A stretch of 64,000 nt of DNA from Bolinopsis microptera. Lineage: Eukaryota > Ctenophora > Tentaculata > Lobata > Bolinopsidae. The stretch's first letter is position 1. Every line of letters begins with the position of its first letter. Both the position numbers and the translations under genes were made by a program. Below, piece by piece: positions 1 to 11,700 of this stretch. The stretch is taken from positions 1,683,692 through 1,747,691 of the forward strand of contig NC_087076.1 of assembly GCF_026151205.1 (NCBI RefSeq), given 5' to 3'. Below the pieces are notes generated by a model, which saw nothing but the letters and a program-made list of their open reading frames with translations, searched no databases and was not told the origin of the DNA.

Positions 1-110
1 ATGAGCATGATTTTTGAGTTAAAATTGTGACTTATAATTATTGCACCTAATTAATTATAATTATTGCACCTAGAATCTTAATTAATTTCAGGAAACTTTG
101 GTTCACAAAC

Positions 111-3100
111 CGTTGGGTTTGAACGGCAAGTTTCTTCCGAGCATCCTCCAATTCAGTCTGTGTCTTCGTCAGTTCTTCCCGTAGCTCGTGTACTTTTTGT
201 GTCGATTGCTGGACAAGAGATTCCTCCTCAAGAAGTTTTCTGTACTTGTTTGTAATGTTGGTGTACGAGTCGAAAATCTTTCTACATCTTTCTGAAGGAA
301 TGTGGGAATTTGTTTTACGATCTGAGTTTTAGAGTCTCAAAACTGATTTACAACAAAATACGGTGAATTTCGAAAGTATTTATCAGAATTTATCACTGTT
401 AAACCAATCCTCCAACTGAAACTAAAATACTGCAGAGTAGTACAGTGTAGTAGTGTAGTATTGTAGTAGTACAATGTAGTAATGACCTGGGGTACACAGT
501 TGATGAGCTGATCTCGGAGTTGCTGGATGTGATAGGACGCTGAATCCTTGAACTGTTCTAACCAAGCTAATCTCTGTCTTGTCTCCTTCACTCTATAATC
601 ATCCAGGATCTTTAATCGTTTTATTTCTCGCTCATTTGCTTCTTCACGTTCGTAGAGAGATTTCAGTTCCCGGCGCATCGTGCGCTCGTGAACTTTCAGG
701 AGAACCATTTTGCGAGATGCCTCAGAAGTAGACTTTTTCTGCTCATTCCCACTTTGTTGCAGAACTTTTTGCAACCTTTCCAATTCTTCTTTGTAAGCCT
801 GAAATATAATAACATCAAATTATCTGGGGTGTTTAAAGTTTATGACGACGATAAGACAACGAACCAATTGTCAATCGAGACAAAATTGCACCGTCTAGAT
901 TGACAAGGCATGTATCAAACCTGGAGATCAGACCCAGAATTGATGTTTTGTTCAGCTGTGGCATTGCTTTTCAGATCTGTTTTGAGCTTGTAGTGATCCT
1001 CGTACAACATTCCCTGTTGTGCTGTGAGTCGAGACAGTTGGTCCTGGGAGAAATGAATTTTAGGAATCAGAACATTCTTATTATAGTTTGAACTCTCATA
1101 GACAGCAGCAACTTATGAATAAGATGTGTTAATACCTGAGGTCAAGAAACCGTTGACCAAAACAGAGAGAGAGAGAATAAGATGTGTTATGATACAACTT
1201 CAGTTCTGCTGTTCACAAAGAACGTATTAACCCGTATTAATACCTGAGTATGAAGTAGCTGTCTCTCCATCTCCTTACACAATTCTTCTTTTTCCTCCAC
1301 TTCTTGAAGCGCTATTATCAGCTGATGCGCCAGGGGCTGCGAGCTTTGGATTACTGGACCTGGGAAAACTTGAGCACTGCTTGGAGCGAATCTGGCGAGA
1401 TCTGCCACGGCACCGGCTCGCTCGCGTTCACATCGCCGCATTTCTTCCTTAGTTCGAGCTAGTTCCGTACGTAGTTCCAAATTTCTTCCATTCAATTGTG
1501 CCACCTAAATATTTTGCTGTTTAAAAGCCTTTACAATCATTGATCAATTGATAGAGATATTAGTCTTATACAAATGTTGGATTATAACTGAAAAGGAAGT
1601 GAAATCTGGTGGATCCAGCACAACTGTACCCCACCTGAGCCTTCAGATGCTGAGTAAGATCAGGATAAGATTGATTAAGTCTGTCCTCCAGCAGTGTCAA
1701 CAATCTGTATATTTCCGGCTGATCCTCCAACTTTCCACCGCCTTTCCCTCTGAGTGCTTCTTTTAGTGCTGCTTCAAACCTTTCCCTCTCCTTCTCCACT
1801 TTGGTATGTTTTGCAGTTATCTCAGCGTTTTTCTGGGTCAGATTATCGACGGTTTTATTAAGATTGCTATTCTGCATCTTCAGTTCTTTGACTTCTATCT
1901 TGAGTTCGACAGCCGTGTTTCTTTCTTCACTCTTTAGTTCTTGGAACTTGGCGATCATTTGTTCCTAAAAATACGACAGTAAGATTGATCATATCTTTTT
2001 GCTTGAAATCTTGCAATATATGGAAATTCATGGATTGTACGGTATTGGTAAGTTTCCTTGCCTGAATCATTGAAGATTCGTTAGCAGAAAGTCCTGCTTC
2101 AGCGGCCGCTTCCTCTATTGCTTCCAAATCTTCTGTCTTCAAACCCAACTCGACAGCTCTGTGATACAATTATCTTGAGTTGTGTCAAACACTAGATTCT
2201 AATTTTAGAGCATAGAGATTTTGTGTATAATGATAACTATCAGAAACCTCCCTGCTTATCATTACCTAACACCACGATGCATAGCTTGTTTTCGGAAGAC
2301 CTTCTTCATCTCAATTCGTTCTCGCTCCAAACGTTCCACTTCAGCTGACAGCAGTCTGTTGATAGCACGCAACTGTTCCTGCTCTGCAGCCTTCGTAAAC
2401 TTCAGCTCTGAGAACAGAAAAATGTTTTTATTACCATAACTCATAAGCTTCTGGTAATTTCAATAATTTGAGTGATGGCAAATTTTAACAGTGATGAAAT
2501 GTGTTTTGAAACAAACCTGACAAATCGATATTTTCACTGGGATCCAGACCGAGCCTGCGTCTCATTTCTTCGTTTTCATCCAGAGCTTGACAAAGGTTCA
2601 TTTCCAGCTTGTTCATTTGTTTTGTTGTTTCAGTTATTTCTCCGTCTCGTATTCCCATCTGTTTTTTTAGATCCTTGATTTCCTGAAATTACCACCATTG
2701 TCACTACTTACTTGTACTTGTTCGAAATATGAACATATCATTATGTACTAATTTATTGTTTCGAAATTACAATTCTGATCAATTTACTCTGAAAACTGTA
2801 AACTGTACATCCTAGTGTTGATAATGCACAAGTATTCTGTATCATGATAGGCTGTTTCATATCGAATAACACAAGCAATAATAAACAAACCTGCACTGCC
2901 TCCCTCAGTCCGTAAGTTCCGTTCTCGTACTGTCCTATCCTGGTTAGAGCCTCTGCTAGCTGCTTATCTCTCTCAGCTGAGTCTGCTTCAAGCTTCCTCA
3001 GCCGCTCTCGCTCTGCTTTTGCTGAATTCTTGTAATCGTGGAGCAGTTTCTCTAGGTGATTTGTCTCCTGGACCACCTCGGTAGCTTGCAGCTCTTCTGC

Positions 3101-5286
3101 AAACTCCCCCATCAGCTGCATTTGTTTGTATCCTTCATCCAGCTCTTTCTTTAACTCCTTAACAACATATTTTAGGTAAAAATGTCGAGAGGATAAGATG
3201 AGATTCAGTGTGAGATATAATAACATTGAAAACATGATCTACAGTAATGATCTGATCAAATTCTACTGATGAACTCTGACGAAACAAAGATCAGCATCAT
3301 ATTTTTACTGACACAAAATGAGAATAATAGCCTGGCTTGCGAAATGATGCCATTAATAATCAATCAGAACTCAGAATGTTGTTAATCCTAATCTTACCTC
3401 GATCTGTTTGTCTTTATCAGCGACAGCTTGAGCAAGCTCGGCCATAACTTTCTTATCACCATCCAGCTTGGTTGCATCCAGCTGCTGGGCCATAATGTGG
3501 TTTCTCTTCCGCTCGTCCACAAGCTTTTCTTCCGTTTCAGACAACAATTTTTTCCATTTGTCCACTTCAGAGTTGACATGAGTCATGACATTGTTATCAA
3601 GAGACCCCTGTTCCATCAGCAGTTCTTGTAGATCCTGTACCTGGAGTTTAAGACCATTATTCTCTTCTTCGAGCCTTGCGTTTGCTTTGTCTGTTTCGTT
3701 TATCACTGTCTTCATTGAAGCATACTCGTCGGTGAGCTTCACTAACTCGGCAGTTGCTGTGCTCAACTTCTGGGTCACCTCCTCCACTTCATCTGAAACG
3801 ATAAAACAATTAGATTTTATTGATCGAGCTCAATTTTCAGCTTTTAGTATACTTGAAAAGGATTTTAACCATTCTTTTACTCGACTAACAAGAACAATAG
3901 AATACAATCTACGATCTAACCTTTCATGAATTCATTAGCCTCAGTAAGTTCGTGGATCTCGCTCATGAACCGAGTCTGTTCTTGACTCTGGAGCCGCTTC
4001 ATCATCCTTCCCTCGTCACCATCACGTTTTATCATCAGAGCTTCTCTTTGAGCTTCCATCTGAGATAATTTGTCATTGAAATCAAGTGATATTCAGACTG
4101 GCTAACAAGAATATATAATATATAAATCAGCAGAAAAGTTTAAAGAAACACAGGTGCGAAATCGTTAAAAACCTGGTTTCTGAGATCAAGAATGTCTTTC
4201 TTTAGTTGATCATTATCGCTCTCAAGACGACGGTTCACCGCTTTACATTCCATGTAATCGTTTGTGATCTTCTCAACATTTTCCCTGAATGATATGATCT
4301 TAATTAATTAAGAAGTGGGAGGGTAGTTCATTTACGACTTTCATTTTTCATGAAGATAGAATGAAGAAGATTATGGCAATGCCAATTCATACCGTGACGA
4401 TCCAAATTCTTTGCCCAAATCCTTAACTTCTTTTTTAAGTCTTTCATTTTCAGCCTCCATTGTCCTGAGCTCGTCTCGCAGATAGCGGGCATCTCGACCT
4501 AGAAATAATATTAAAATAGTTATTGTTCTGAATTGAACGGAACACAAATGGATAGAAAACTAACAATTTAATTAATAAATGTTGGTTACGATCAGGATAT
4601 CATGGAACTAATAAAATGTGCGCCTAAGACTTATTCAATGTACAATGGTCAGGCTTTTGATTTGGGAAGATTACAAATCACGATCCACTGCCAAGTAAAA
4701 ATAAACAGATTGTATAACTTATCTAACTCACCACTGTTGGATCAGTAAGCAATACCATAACATTCACTAATAACACAAATCATGTTGGTCAGATAATTTA
4801 AAGAGTAGATGAAAGATTTAGTTACCTGTTCCTCCATTCTGTAAATCACTGATCATTGCTTCTTTAGCCTTGAGCTCACTCTCGAGCTTCACAATCTTGG
4901 CTTCAGCATTATTTACTAGTTCTGTACCGTAACTCTCTACTTCTATTAAATCATTCGATTTCTGCTGAATCACCACCCTAAAGGTTCAAAATATTGATTT
5001 CTAAATATTACATGAACAAGTTTTAGCAAGCAACTTACCCTGACGAGAGAAAAACTTTCCAAGAAAGAAAAAAAACATGATCAAGTAAAAATAAAAACAA
5101 TAACTGAAGTTTATAATACCCAGCAACATGGAGAAGGTGTTTGACTTTCGCTGAGTCAGCAAGATCTCCCTCATTGACATCACCCAACAAAATGTCACAT
5201 ATTTCCTGATGAAACTGATCATCCTCATCTGCTGCCTGGAGTTGGGCGTCTGTAAGACTGTTAACAAACTCCCAGTCTATTCCCAT
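111..5286 (-). CDS. CEP290: CEP290, N-terminal two-fifths (partial, continues beyond the left edge)
   Basis: Large coiled-coil protein of the ciliary transition zone and centriolar satellites, linking the axoneme to the ciliary membrane. Exons on the minus strand in coding order: 5120-5286, 4826-4977, 4393-4498, 4173-4284, 3921-4059, 3398-3792, 2891-3157, 2517-2682, 2266-2407, 2062-2158, 1635-1964, 1244-1504, 921-1043, 487-798, and about 111-291 or 111-329. Phases of the first 14 exons join exactly (923 codons). Family signatures seen: GRDARYLRDEL in exons 2-3, EIHELTEANEF, YENGTYGLREAV, LGLDPSENIDLS, IAKFQELK and HLKAQVAQLNGRNLELR. All occur in the order found in vertebrate CEP290. The human protein is about 2,480 residues, so roughly 40% is present. 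Start is the ATG at 5286. The exon 10 donor appears to be GC (CAG|GCAAGG). The exon 14-15 junction does not join in frame with standard sites. Identification is firm; exon 15 borders are not. Confidence 0.93.
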
Positions 5287-5727
5287 GGCATAGCCTTTCT
5301 GCTACATACTGTCATGGTACATGGTTAGATATTTATTGAATAGGTATCAGAAGTGTTTCCTGTAAGAACTTAACTACAGGTTGGGAAGTTATGCAAGTTT
5401 GTTTCGAATCCATACAAAGTTTTTATTTAGGAGTTGGCTCTAACTAAATAGATATGATATTACTTAGCTGCTAAAGATTCCGATAGATTATGATTTAAAA
5501 CCTTCATGTGCAGAATATAAATGTTTTCACCTTATAATTATATAATATTTTAGTTTTAAAACTTGTTTATTAGTTATAACAGTAATAAGTCAATAGCAAG
5601 TTTAAATTTAAATATCAAATTTTGTTTTCAAACGGAAAATTGCCATAAACTAAATTGAAATTTCGTCCAGGATGATATACGAAATTGGTATCAAAATAAA
5701 AAGCATTAATATTAAAAGTGCTAAACA
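5287..5727. other. Intergenic spacer between CEP290 and ZSWIM7
   Basis: AT-rich spacer of about 440 bp between two genes read in the same (minus) direction. It must hold the ZSWIM7 3' UTR and the CEP290 promoter. I see no coding sequence, repeat or clear promoter motif. Confidence 0.5.
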
Positions 5728-6144
5728 TTAAACATGCTTATGAGCCGTTTCAAACATCAGAAGCTTTTTAACATAAGCATCACTTTCTGAAACCTCCTCT
5801 GATTTTCCAAGAGCTGATGCAATGTGTACAGCTAGCAAATGTTTGCAGAATGCATGAGACTTTTTCAATATGACACTGTTCTCAAAACTCAAGCAGTTAC
5901 AGTAAAGTTCGTCCTTGAGACATGTGTAGACATTACTGTTGGAGCCAGTAACTTGGAAAACTGAACGCCCAGAGGGTGATGAGACTCTCGTGATACCTTT
6001 ATTGTCTATAATCGCTAATGCAGATACACTTAAATCACCACAGATGTTGATAATGACCTTCAAGCTTAAGTCCGACAATTCCTTAGATTTCCAAATATTC
6101 TGAAATACTTCCTCCAAAGCAACTATAGCTTGGTGTTGAGTCAT
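5728..6144 (-). CDS. ZSWIM7: ZSWIM7/SWS1, SWIM-domain homologous recombination protein
   Basis: Single-exon 138-residue protein, close to the about 140-residue animal ZSWIM7. That protein pairs with SWSAP1 in the Shu-type complex that supports RAD51 filaments in homologous recombination, including meiosis. The SWIM zinc site is complete: C82-x-C84 and C100-x-H102, followed by HLLAVHIAS. Upstream, ISSPSGR-type residues (VSSPSGRSVFQVTGS) and VYTCL match the family block by block. Start is the ATG at 6144. A pyrimidine-rich tract ending in AG lies 24 nt upstream on the minus strand (AG at 6168-6169), so the leader is probably spliced. It sits 440 bp upstream of CEP290 on the same strand. Residues are seen; function is from family knowledge. 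Confidence 0.92.
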   Translation of the reverse strand: MTQHQAIVALEEVFQNIWKSKELSDLSLKVIINICGDLSVSALAIIDNKGITRVSSPSGRSVFQVTGSNSNVYTCLKDELYCNCLSFENSVILKKSHAFCKHLLAVHIASALGKSEEVSESDAYVKKLLMFETAHKHV

Positions 6145-6391
6145 TGATTTGCACAGGGTTAGACCATCTAAAAGGAAAAATAGGGATTTATCCTAGATGC
6201 TAATACAACAAATTTAAAATACCAGTTTAAGATTGAAAATTAAAATGCAATAGGATACGTTGTTTTGTCATTGTTTTGTCACATGTACCAGATCTGCAGA
6301 TTTTCCGTTGGCTGTACCTAAAAAGAGAATATTCAAAAAAGTTTCTAAACTTTAATCATTTTAATCCAAATTTTAAACATTTTAATCCAAG
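6145..6391. other. ZSWIM7 upstream region
   Basis: Contains the putative 5' UTR acceptor of ZSWIM7 (6168-6169). Just before the 44-bp direct repeat there is a short AT-rich tandem, two copies of a TTTTAATCCAA/TTTTAAAC-type 20-mer at about 6355-6399. No other gene is seen. Confidence 0.4.
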
Positions 6392-6435
6392 TTTTAAACT
6401 AATTACAACACTACAAATCTATTACATTTATTGAG
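6392..6435 (+). repeat. Left copy of exact 44-bp direct repeat
   Basis: Identical over 44 bases to 11657-11700, with mismatches immediately outside on both sides. It ends exactly where the LINE 5' region begins (start codon of ORF1 eight bases later). This looks like a target-site duplication, although 44 bp is long and the right copy lies 1.07 kb beyond the LINE tail. Confidence 0.85.
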
Positions 6436-6442
6436 TTCAGGG

Positions 6443-7456
6443 ATGGCTAACAATGGCGGGCAAACGGGGCACATCGATAGTGACCCAGCCAGTACAGAAA
6501 CTAACGAGAGAAAGGAGATATGCTTCTATTGTCAGAAGTATGATGAACCACTTGCGAGAAAGAAGATTGTTTGGCTAGGTTGTTCAACATGTGAGAATTG
6601 GTGGCATAGTAGTTGTGCCGGTTTGGCTGGTCTAACCGTTACAGATGTCAAGAAGCTGACAGTGTGGAACTGCCACTTTTGTTTCGTTTTGCCTGAGAAA
6701 CTCAAATTTGAAAAACTTACTGATGACGTTGCTAAAGAACTGACAAGTGTTATACAGACTGCTGTCAGCGCCAGTGTGGAACAATCTATCCAGAAGGTTC
6801 TTGTAAATGATGTTGTTTCAGAAGCCAATAAGAAGATACACAAGAGTTGGGCTGAGATAGCCAGTGGGCAGCAGAAGAAATTGATAGCTGAAGTGTGTCA
6901 GCACGCAGCAGGCCCTGCAATAACCACCATCTCACAACAGATTGATGCTAACATGCAGGAAAGGAAAAAGCGGGAGAATAACATTGTTCTGTCAAACTTA
7001 CCTGATGAAGATAAGGAAAATGAGAGTCAGGAACAACTAAAGGCTATCATCTGTCGACATGCAACAGATCTTAACCAGAGTGACATTGTATCAGCAAAGA
7101 GAATAGGTGTATTTGGCAACGTCAACCGTACAAAGTACAGGGGAAGAATGGTCATTGCGAAGCTAAAGAGTGAAGAGTTAGCTACTTACACACACAACCA
7201 TGGACGCGGGTTTGCTTATCATGGAAAAAAGAAAAGTGATGATGTATGGATAAATCCTGACTTGATCAAGGCGGATCGAGATATCCGGTGGAACACACGC
7301 AATGCTAAACTGGAAACTGATAAGAGGACCAAAGTAACTGCTGACAAACCACCCAAAGAGGAACTGCCAACTGATGTGGCTTCTGTAACAAATGTAGAGC
7401 ATGCGGATAATAAAGAAGATGTTGTCCAGAATGCTGTGAAGTCAAAAAACGAGTAG
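6443..7456 (+). CDS. LINE ORF1: PHD-finger nucleic-acid-binding protein
   Basis: 337 residues from the ATG at 6443; a TTG-initiated extension upstream runs into the 44-bp direct repeat and is not used. Residues 27-80 form a C4HC3 PHD-type finger: C27, C30, C47, C50, H55, C58, C77 and C80. The middle (around residues 175-290) has KKRENNIVLSNLPDE and later GRGFAYHGKKKSDDVWINPDL. These resemble the RRM-like region of ORF1 proteins that package LINE RNA. The C-terminus is basic and acidic low-complexity. Its stop overlaps the region just upstream of ORF2. Domain assignment is by pattern; the retroelement role is inferred from context. Confidence 0.85.
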   Translation: MANNGGQTGHIDSDPASTETNERKEICFYCQKYDEPLARKKIVWLGCSTCENWWHSSCAGLAGLTVTDVKKLTVWNCHFCFVLPEKLKFEKLTDDVAKELTSVIQTAVSASVEQSIQKVLVNDVVSEANKKIHKSWAEIASGQQKKLIAEVCQHAAGPAITTISQQIDANMQERKKRENNIVLSNLPDEDKENESQEQLKAIICRHATDLNQSDIVSAKRIGVFGNVNRTKYRGRMVIAKLKSEELATYTHNHGRGFAYHGKKKSDDVWINPDLIKADRDIRWNTRNAKLETDKRTKVTADKPPKEELPTDVASVTNVEHADNKEDVVQNAVKSKNE

Positions 7457-7488
7457 CGAGTTGCGTAAAGGAATCACAGGGTATCAGG

Positions 7489-10453
7489 ATGCTGTACACT
7501 AATGCTAATTCCCTGTACAATAAGATGACGGAACTCATGGTTTTGTCAGAGACTCACGACGTTCAGATCATTTGTGTGACAGAGTCCTGGCTAAATTCAG
7601 ATATTGTTGACGCTGAAGTGTCTATTCCTAATTTCAACCTCTTTCGTGCAGACAGACCTAATGATACACGTTTTGGGGGATCTGCTATCTTTGTCCACAA
7701 AGCACTGAGGGTAGAACGATTGGATTGGTTTACTGGTCTTGAATCACTTGCGGTAAATATTGTAATCGACTCTGTTAGGTTCAATGTTGTTTGTCTGTAT
7801 CGGTCTACTTCACTTGTTGATACGAAGGACAATGCTGGCCTGTTAGGTGCTCTTGAACGTTTACCAGTTAATGCGGATGAAGAGTTGGTGATAGTTGGCG
7901 ATGTGAACCTACCTCATGTTAACTGGGACAAAAGTTTAGTCGAGCGCCCACCAAACTCATGTGACAGAAGGTTGCTGATGGAATCAGAATTCTTGAATGT
8001 CTTTACCAGGAAAGGTTTGAAGTGGTATGTCACTGGGTCTTCGACACGTGTCAGGAAGGTTGGTGATACAACTCAATGCTCCTTGCTTGATCAGGTCTTC
8101 TGCAATAATGATTGTTTTGTAAATAATGTTGATATCCTTGCTCCTCTGGGTAAAAGCGATCATGTATCACTACTGGTCGAGCTGAAAGTCAAAAACAATG
8201 TCGAGTTCCTTACATCTAAGAAGAAAAGCTGGTATAAGGTGGATCAGGACTTTGTTAACACACAGTCATCAGACATCAGCTGGGGGTACTCTAGAGAAGA
8301 TCTTCAGGTCGAAGAGATGTGGGAAGAATTACACCTAAAACTTAGTGTCATTTCAGATCGTGTTCCAACCACCCACCTTAAAACAACTAAAGGTGGGGAG
8401 ATCTTACAGAGGTTACCCTGGGATTGCTCTAGTCTGGTTAGGAAAAGAAAGTGCAAGGACCGGGCATGGAAGGATTTTGACGAGGATCCTACGATGGTGA
8501 TGTTTAACGCAGCCGAGTACGAGCAGCGGATGTACCAGAACGCTGAGATTAAGGCAAAGATCAAATATGAGAATAAAGTGACTAAATTGTTTAAGTTAAA
8601 TTGTAAACCTCTTTTTAATTACCTTAAATCTAAAAGTGTTTTAAGAAAATCTGTAGAAAGACTTAAAATAGATGATGGTTCTGAGACCAAGTCTCCTTCT
8701 GAAACGGCAGAAGTGTTAGCTGATTTTTTCCAGTCAGTTTTTAAACCTGAACCTTTTGGCCCTCTGCCTCAAAATTGTTATACAGAATGTAATAATGATT
8801 ACTTCTGGAGTAAATTTATGGTGCACCCTGAAAGTGTTGCCAAGATTTTGGGATCACTAGATATTAGTAAAGCTATGGGTCCTGATGGTGTTCATCCTAG
8901 ACTCCTGAGGTATTTAAGTGAGAACAGTTCCTTTGTGGATGCGGTTGTGTTGCTGTTTAGTGCTTGTGCTTCTGAGCAGTATATTCCTGAGGTATGGAAA
9001 ACTGCCACTGTTGTGGCCTTGCACAAAAGGGGGGGCAGTACATAGTCCTAATAATTACAGGCCTGTGTCACTGACTTGTATACTATGCAAAGCCTATGAG
9101 AAGCTTCTTAGGGAGTATATTCTCGATGGTGTTGAACAGGTGCTTAGTAGCACGCAGCACGGCTTCATGAAGGGTCGGTCATGCTTATCTAACCTACTGG
9201 AGTCTATTGACGCTGTCAATGACTTGCTGGCTGAAGGTGGCTGTGCTGATATATTATACTTTGATTTCTCTAAGGCCTTTGATAGCGTACCACACCACCG
9301 TTTATTAGTTAAATTAAGAAATGTTGGTGTTCCTGAGGAGATAATTGGTATTTTAGAAAACTTTTTAGTAGGGAGGTCTATGAAAGTTAAAGTAGGAGAT
9401 GAATTTTCTGAGATTAAGTATATACTTTCAGGAGTGCCCCAAGGCAGTGTTTTGGGACCATTGCTCTTTCTTTTATTTGTAAATGATCTTCCAGAAGGAA
9501 TCAAAGCTATCATCAAACTTTTTGCTGATGATGTTAAAATGATTGTTAATCCTTTTATTAATCTAACAGCTGATTTGAAGTTGCTTGAACTTTGGGAGTC
9601 TCGTTGGTGTTTAAATTTTAATGTAGATAAGTGTATGGTCATGCAAATTGGTTCTTGTAATCCTAAGAATCAGTACTTGTTTGGTGGTGTGCCTTTGAGA
9701 TGTGTTGAAAGCGAGAAGGACCTTGGAGTTGTCTTTAACACCAGCTTCAACTTTGAGGGTCATGTGAGAAAGTGCATTGCTAAAGCTAATAGTACCATTG
9801 CCTGGCTTACAAGAAATATTATATCGAGGGAGAAAAGCGTTATGCTGGGCTTGTATAAGTCTTTAGTAAAGCCTCATATAGAGTATTGTTCACAGGCATG
9901 GGCTCCAATGGCTAGGCATGGAAACTGGTCACTGATTCTTGAATTGGAAGGTGTTCAAAGATCGTTCACCCGTATGATTGATGGATTGGGACTCATGACG
10001 TACAGAGAGAGACTGGATAAGCTGAACCTCACAACCCTGCTTGAACGCAGGGTTCGTGGAGATCTCATTGAGATGTTCAAGATCCAGGAAGGCTTTGTGG
10101 GTTATGGTTCCGATTTATTTGGTCGTTCTGGTAGGACCGTTGCTGCTAGATCAAAGACTCATAGATTCACCACAAATGAGACTGATTTCTTTGCCCAAAG
10201 GGTCTTGCGCTATTGGAACAGTCTACCACCACTTGTGAAAGCTAGTGAGTCAGTTACTGGTTTCAAGAGGGGATTAGATGCCTTTCGGCTTCATGGATAT
10301 CGAGCTAATAAGCTTGGTCATCACTGGGAACTTTCATATGACATCTTTGATAGGATAGATGTGTCTGTGTCTAATAGGAATAGTTATGTAAGTTATATGA
10401 AAGATAATCCATTGGTAGCTAAGAGGAAGAAGGTTAATATCAAAGGTATTTAG
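7489..10453 (+). pseudogene. LINE ORF2: endonuclease / reverse transcriptase, frameshifted once
   Basis: The first segment (7489 to about 9035) carries the apurinic endonuclease: YTNANSLYNK, CVTESWLNSD, GDVNLPHVNW and a terminal GKSDHVSL with the SDH catalytic motif. The second segment (about 9030-10453, another frame) carries the reverse transcriptase: NNYRPVSL, TQHGFMKGRSC, YFDFSKAFDSVPH (first Asp), SGVPQGSVLGPLLF and LFADDVK (FADD catalytic pair). A C-terminal region follows with SREKSVMLGLYKSLV and IEYCSQAW. The two frames meet at a seven-G run (9029-9035), so one base gained or lost in a homopolymer explains the break. Everything else is open. Proteins of this type nick target DNA and prime cDNA synthesis there. 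Confidence 0.92.
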
Positions 10454-10554
10454 TTAAATTTTTTTTAAAGTTTGTAATTATATGGTTTCAAACGTAAAGT
10501 GTTCATTTTCTATGAATTTCTTTTTGAGATGCCCAGAGAGGCATTATTTATAAT

Positions 10555-10585
10555 GTTATGTTATGTTATGTTATGTTATGTTATG
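10555..10585 (+). repeat. (TTATG)n tail of the LINE
   Basis: Six tandem TTATG pentamers directly after the ORF2 3' UTR. They mark the probable 3' end of the retrotransposon. Confidence 0.85.
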
Positions 10586-11656
10586 TCAAATGATTCTAGA
10601 ACGATTGCAGGAAACCAATAAAACTTATGGCCTCGACAATCAAAAAAGTGTTCTGTATTCACAAAGTTGACTTAACTGACGCTCGATTTTGCATGAATCA
10701 CCATTCGCACAGCGCTTAGCTAGTTCATAGTTACATGACAAGATTGTCTTACTATCAACTATATTATCCTATTATATTATGTCCTACTATATTATAAGTA
10801 TATTTAATATTGATTTCCAAACATATTCAAGTTGACAACGATTTTTTAAATGCAAAAGATTGCAATAGAAATTAATTATGTCTATTTGTTTTGATATAAG
10901 GAAAAGTTTTGTTTTGGCTAATATTTTTGCCAATACAGCGCCGCGCTGATCGATCGAGTTTTTTGACATAAAAATACGTTGTACTTATTTTATATTATTA
11001 TTTTAATTGTCTAATTTTATTGATTAATATTTAAAATGATTTCAATGTTGTTATTTAACATTATTAATTATCTAGCACGCCTTTTAATATTCAAATTTCT
11101 GATCTTGTTATTGCGTTAACTTTTTTGTTTTGCTCAGAATCGAGCAATACAAAAGAAGCTGTACTAGCAAGTCTAGTTAGATAAACAATCTATAAACTAA
11201 TTATAACATTACACGTTTATTTGTTGTTTGTATCACGTGGTGACCCCGGCCACACTGTCGCTTCACTATATAGAGTTTCGACGATACAGGGGAGCCGCGC
11301 ACTCGTGCGCGGCGGGTCATATACAACGTATGACAAACGTCATATACAACGTATGACAAACGTTTATTACATTAAATTATAGGAGCTGGGAGCTGGTAGC
11401 TGGAGGACGTTACATAAAGAATCAATTTAATAAAGAATATTTTCAATATAAATTTTTGTGTTCTAAATGCTATAAAATAGGAAATGAAGTTTTTTTTGTT
11501 TTATATGGTAATAAAAAGCGATTTAAAATGCACTGATTTAAAGAATTATTCGCAATTTGTCATCTGAATACAATAAATCTTATATAAATATGAATGAATA
11601 ATTTTGTTCAATAAATGATAATTCCAACGGCTACTATACGCTATACATATATACTA
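10586..11656. other. Non-coding 1.07 kb between LINE tail and right 44-bp repeat
   Basis: No gene is recognised. It contains a perfect hairpin with arms GCCGCGCAC/GTGCGCGGC around 11296-11315. A 25-bp tandem duplication lies at about 11326-11376 (CATATACAACGTATGACAAACG twice). There are also AT-rich tracts. If the 44-bp repeat is a target-site duplication, this segment was inserted together with the LINE (3' transduction) or is a second insertion. Confidence 0.5.
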
Positions 11657-11700
11657 TTTTAAACTAATTACAACACTACAAATCTATTACATTTATTGAG
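11657..11700 (+). repeat. Right copy of exact 44-bp direct repeat
   Basis: Exact match to 6392-6435. Together the copies bracket 5,221 bp containing the LINE. Confidence 0.85.

Larger units (their letters stand above)
6436..10585 (+). mobile_element. Non-LTR retrotransposon (LINE) of the CR1/L2 group, near full length
   Basis: Contains ORF1 (PHD-like finger plus RNA-binding region) and ORF2 (apurinic endonuclease plus reverse transcriptase), followed by a short 3' UTR. It ends in a pentanucleotide tail, (TTATG)x6 at about 10555-10585, instead of poly(A). Short tandem tails, an APE endonuclease and a PHD-finger ORF1 are features of CR1/L2-type elements. The body carries one coding break, a frameshift in a G run at about 9029-9035, so it is probably a fairly young but inactive copy. 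It lies between the divergent ZSWIM7 and beta-tubulin genes. Confidence 0.9.
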
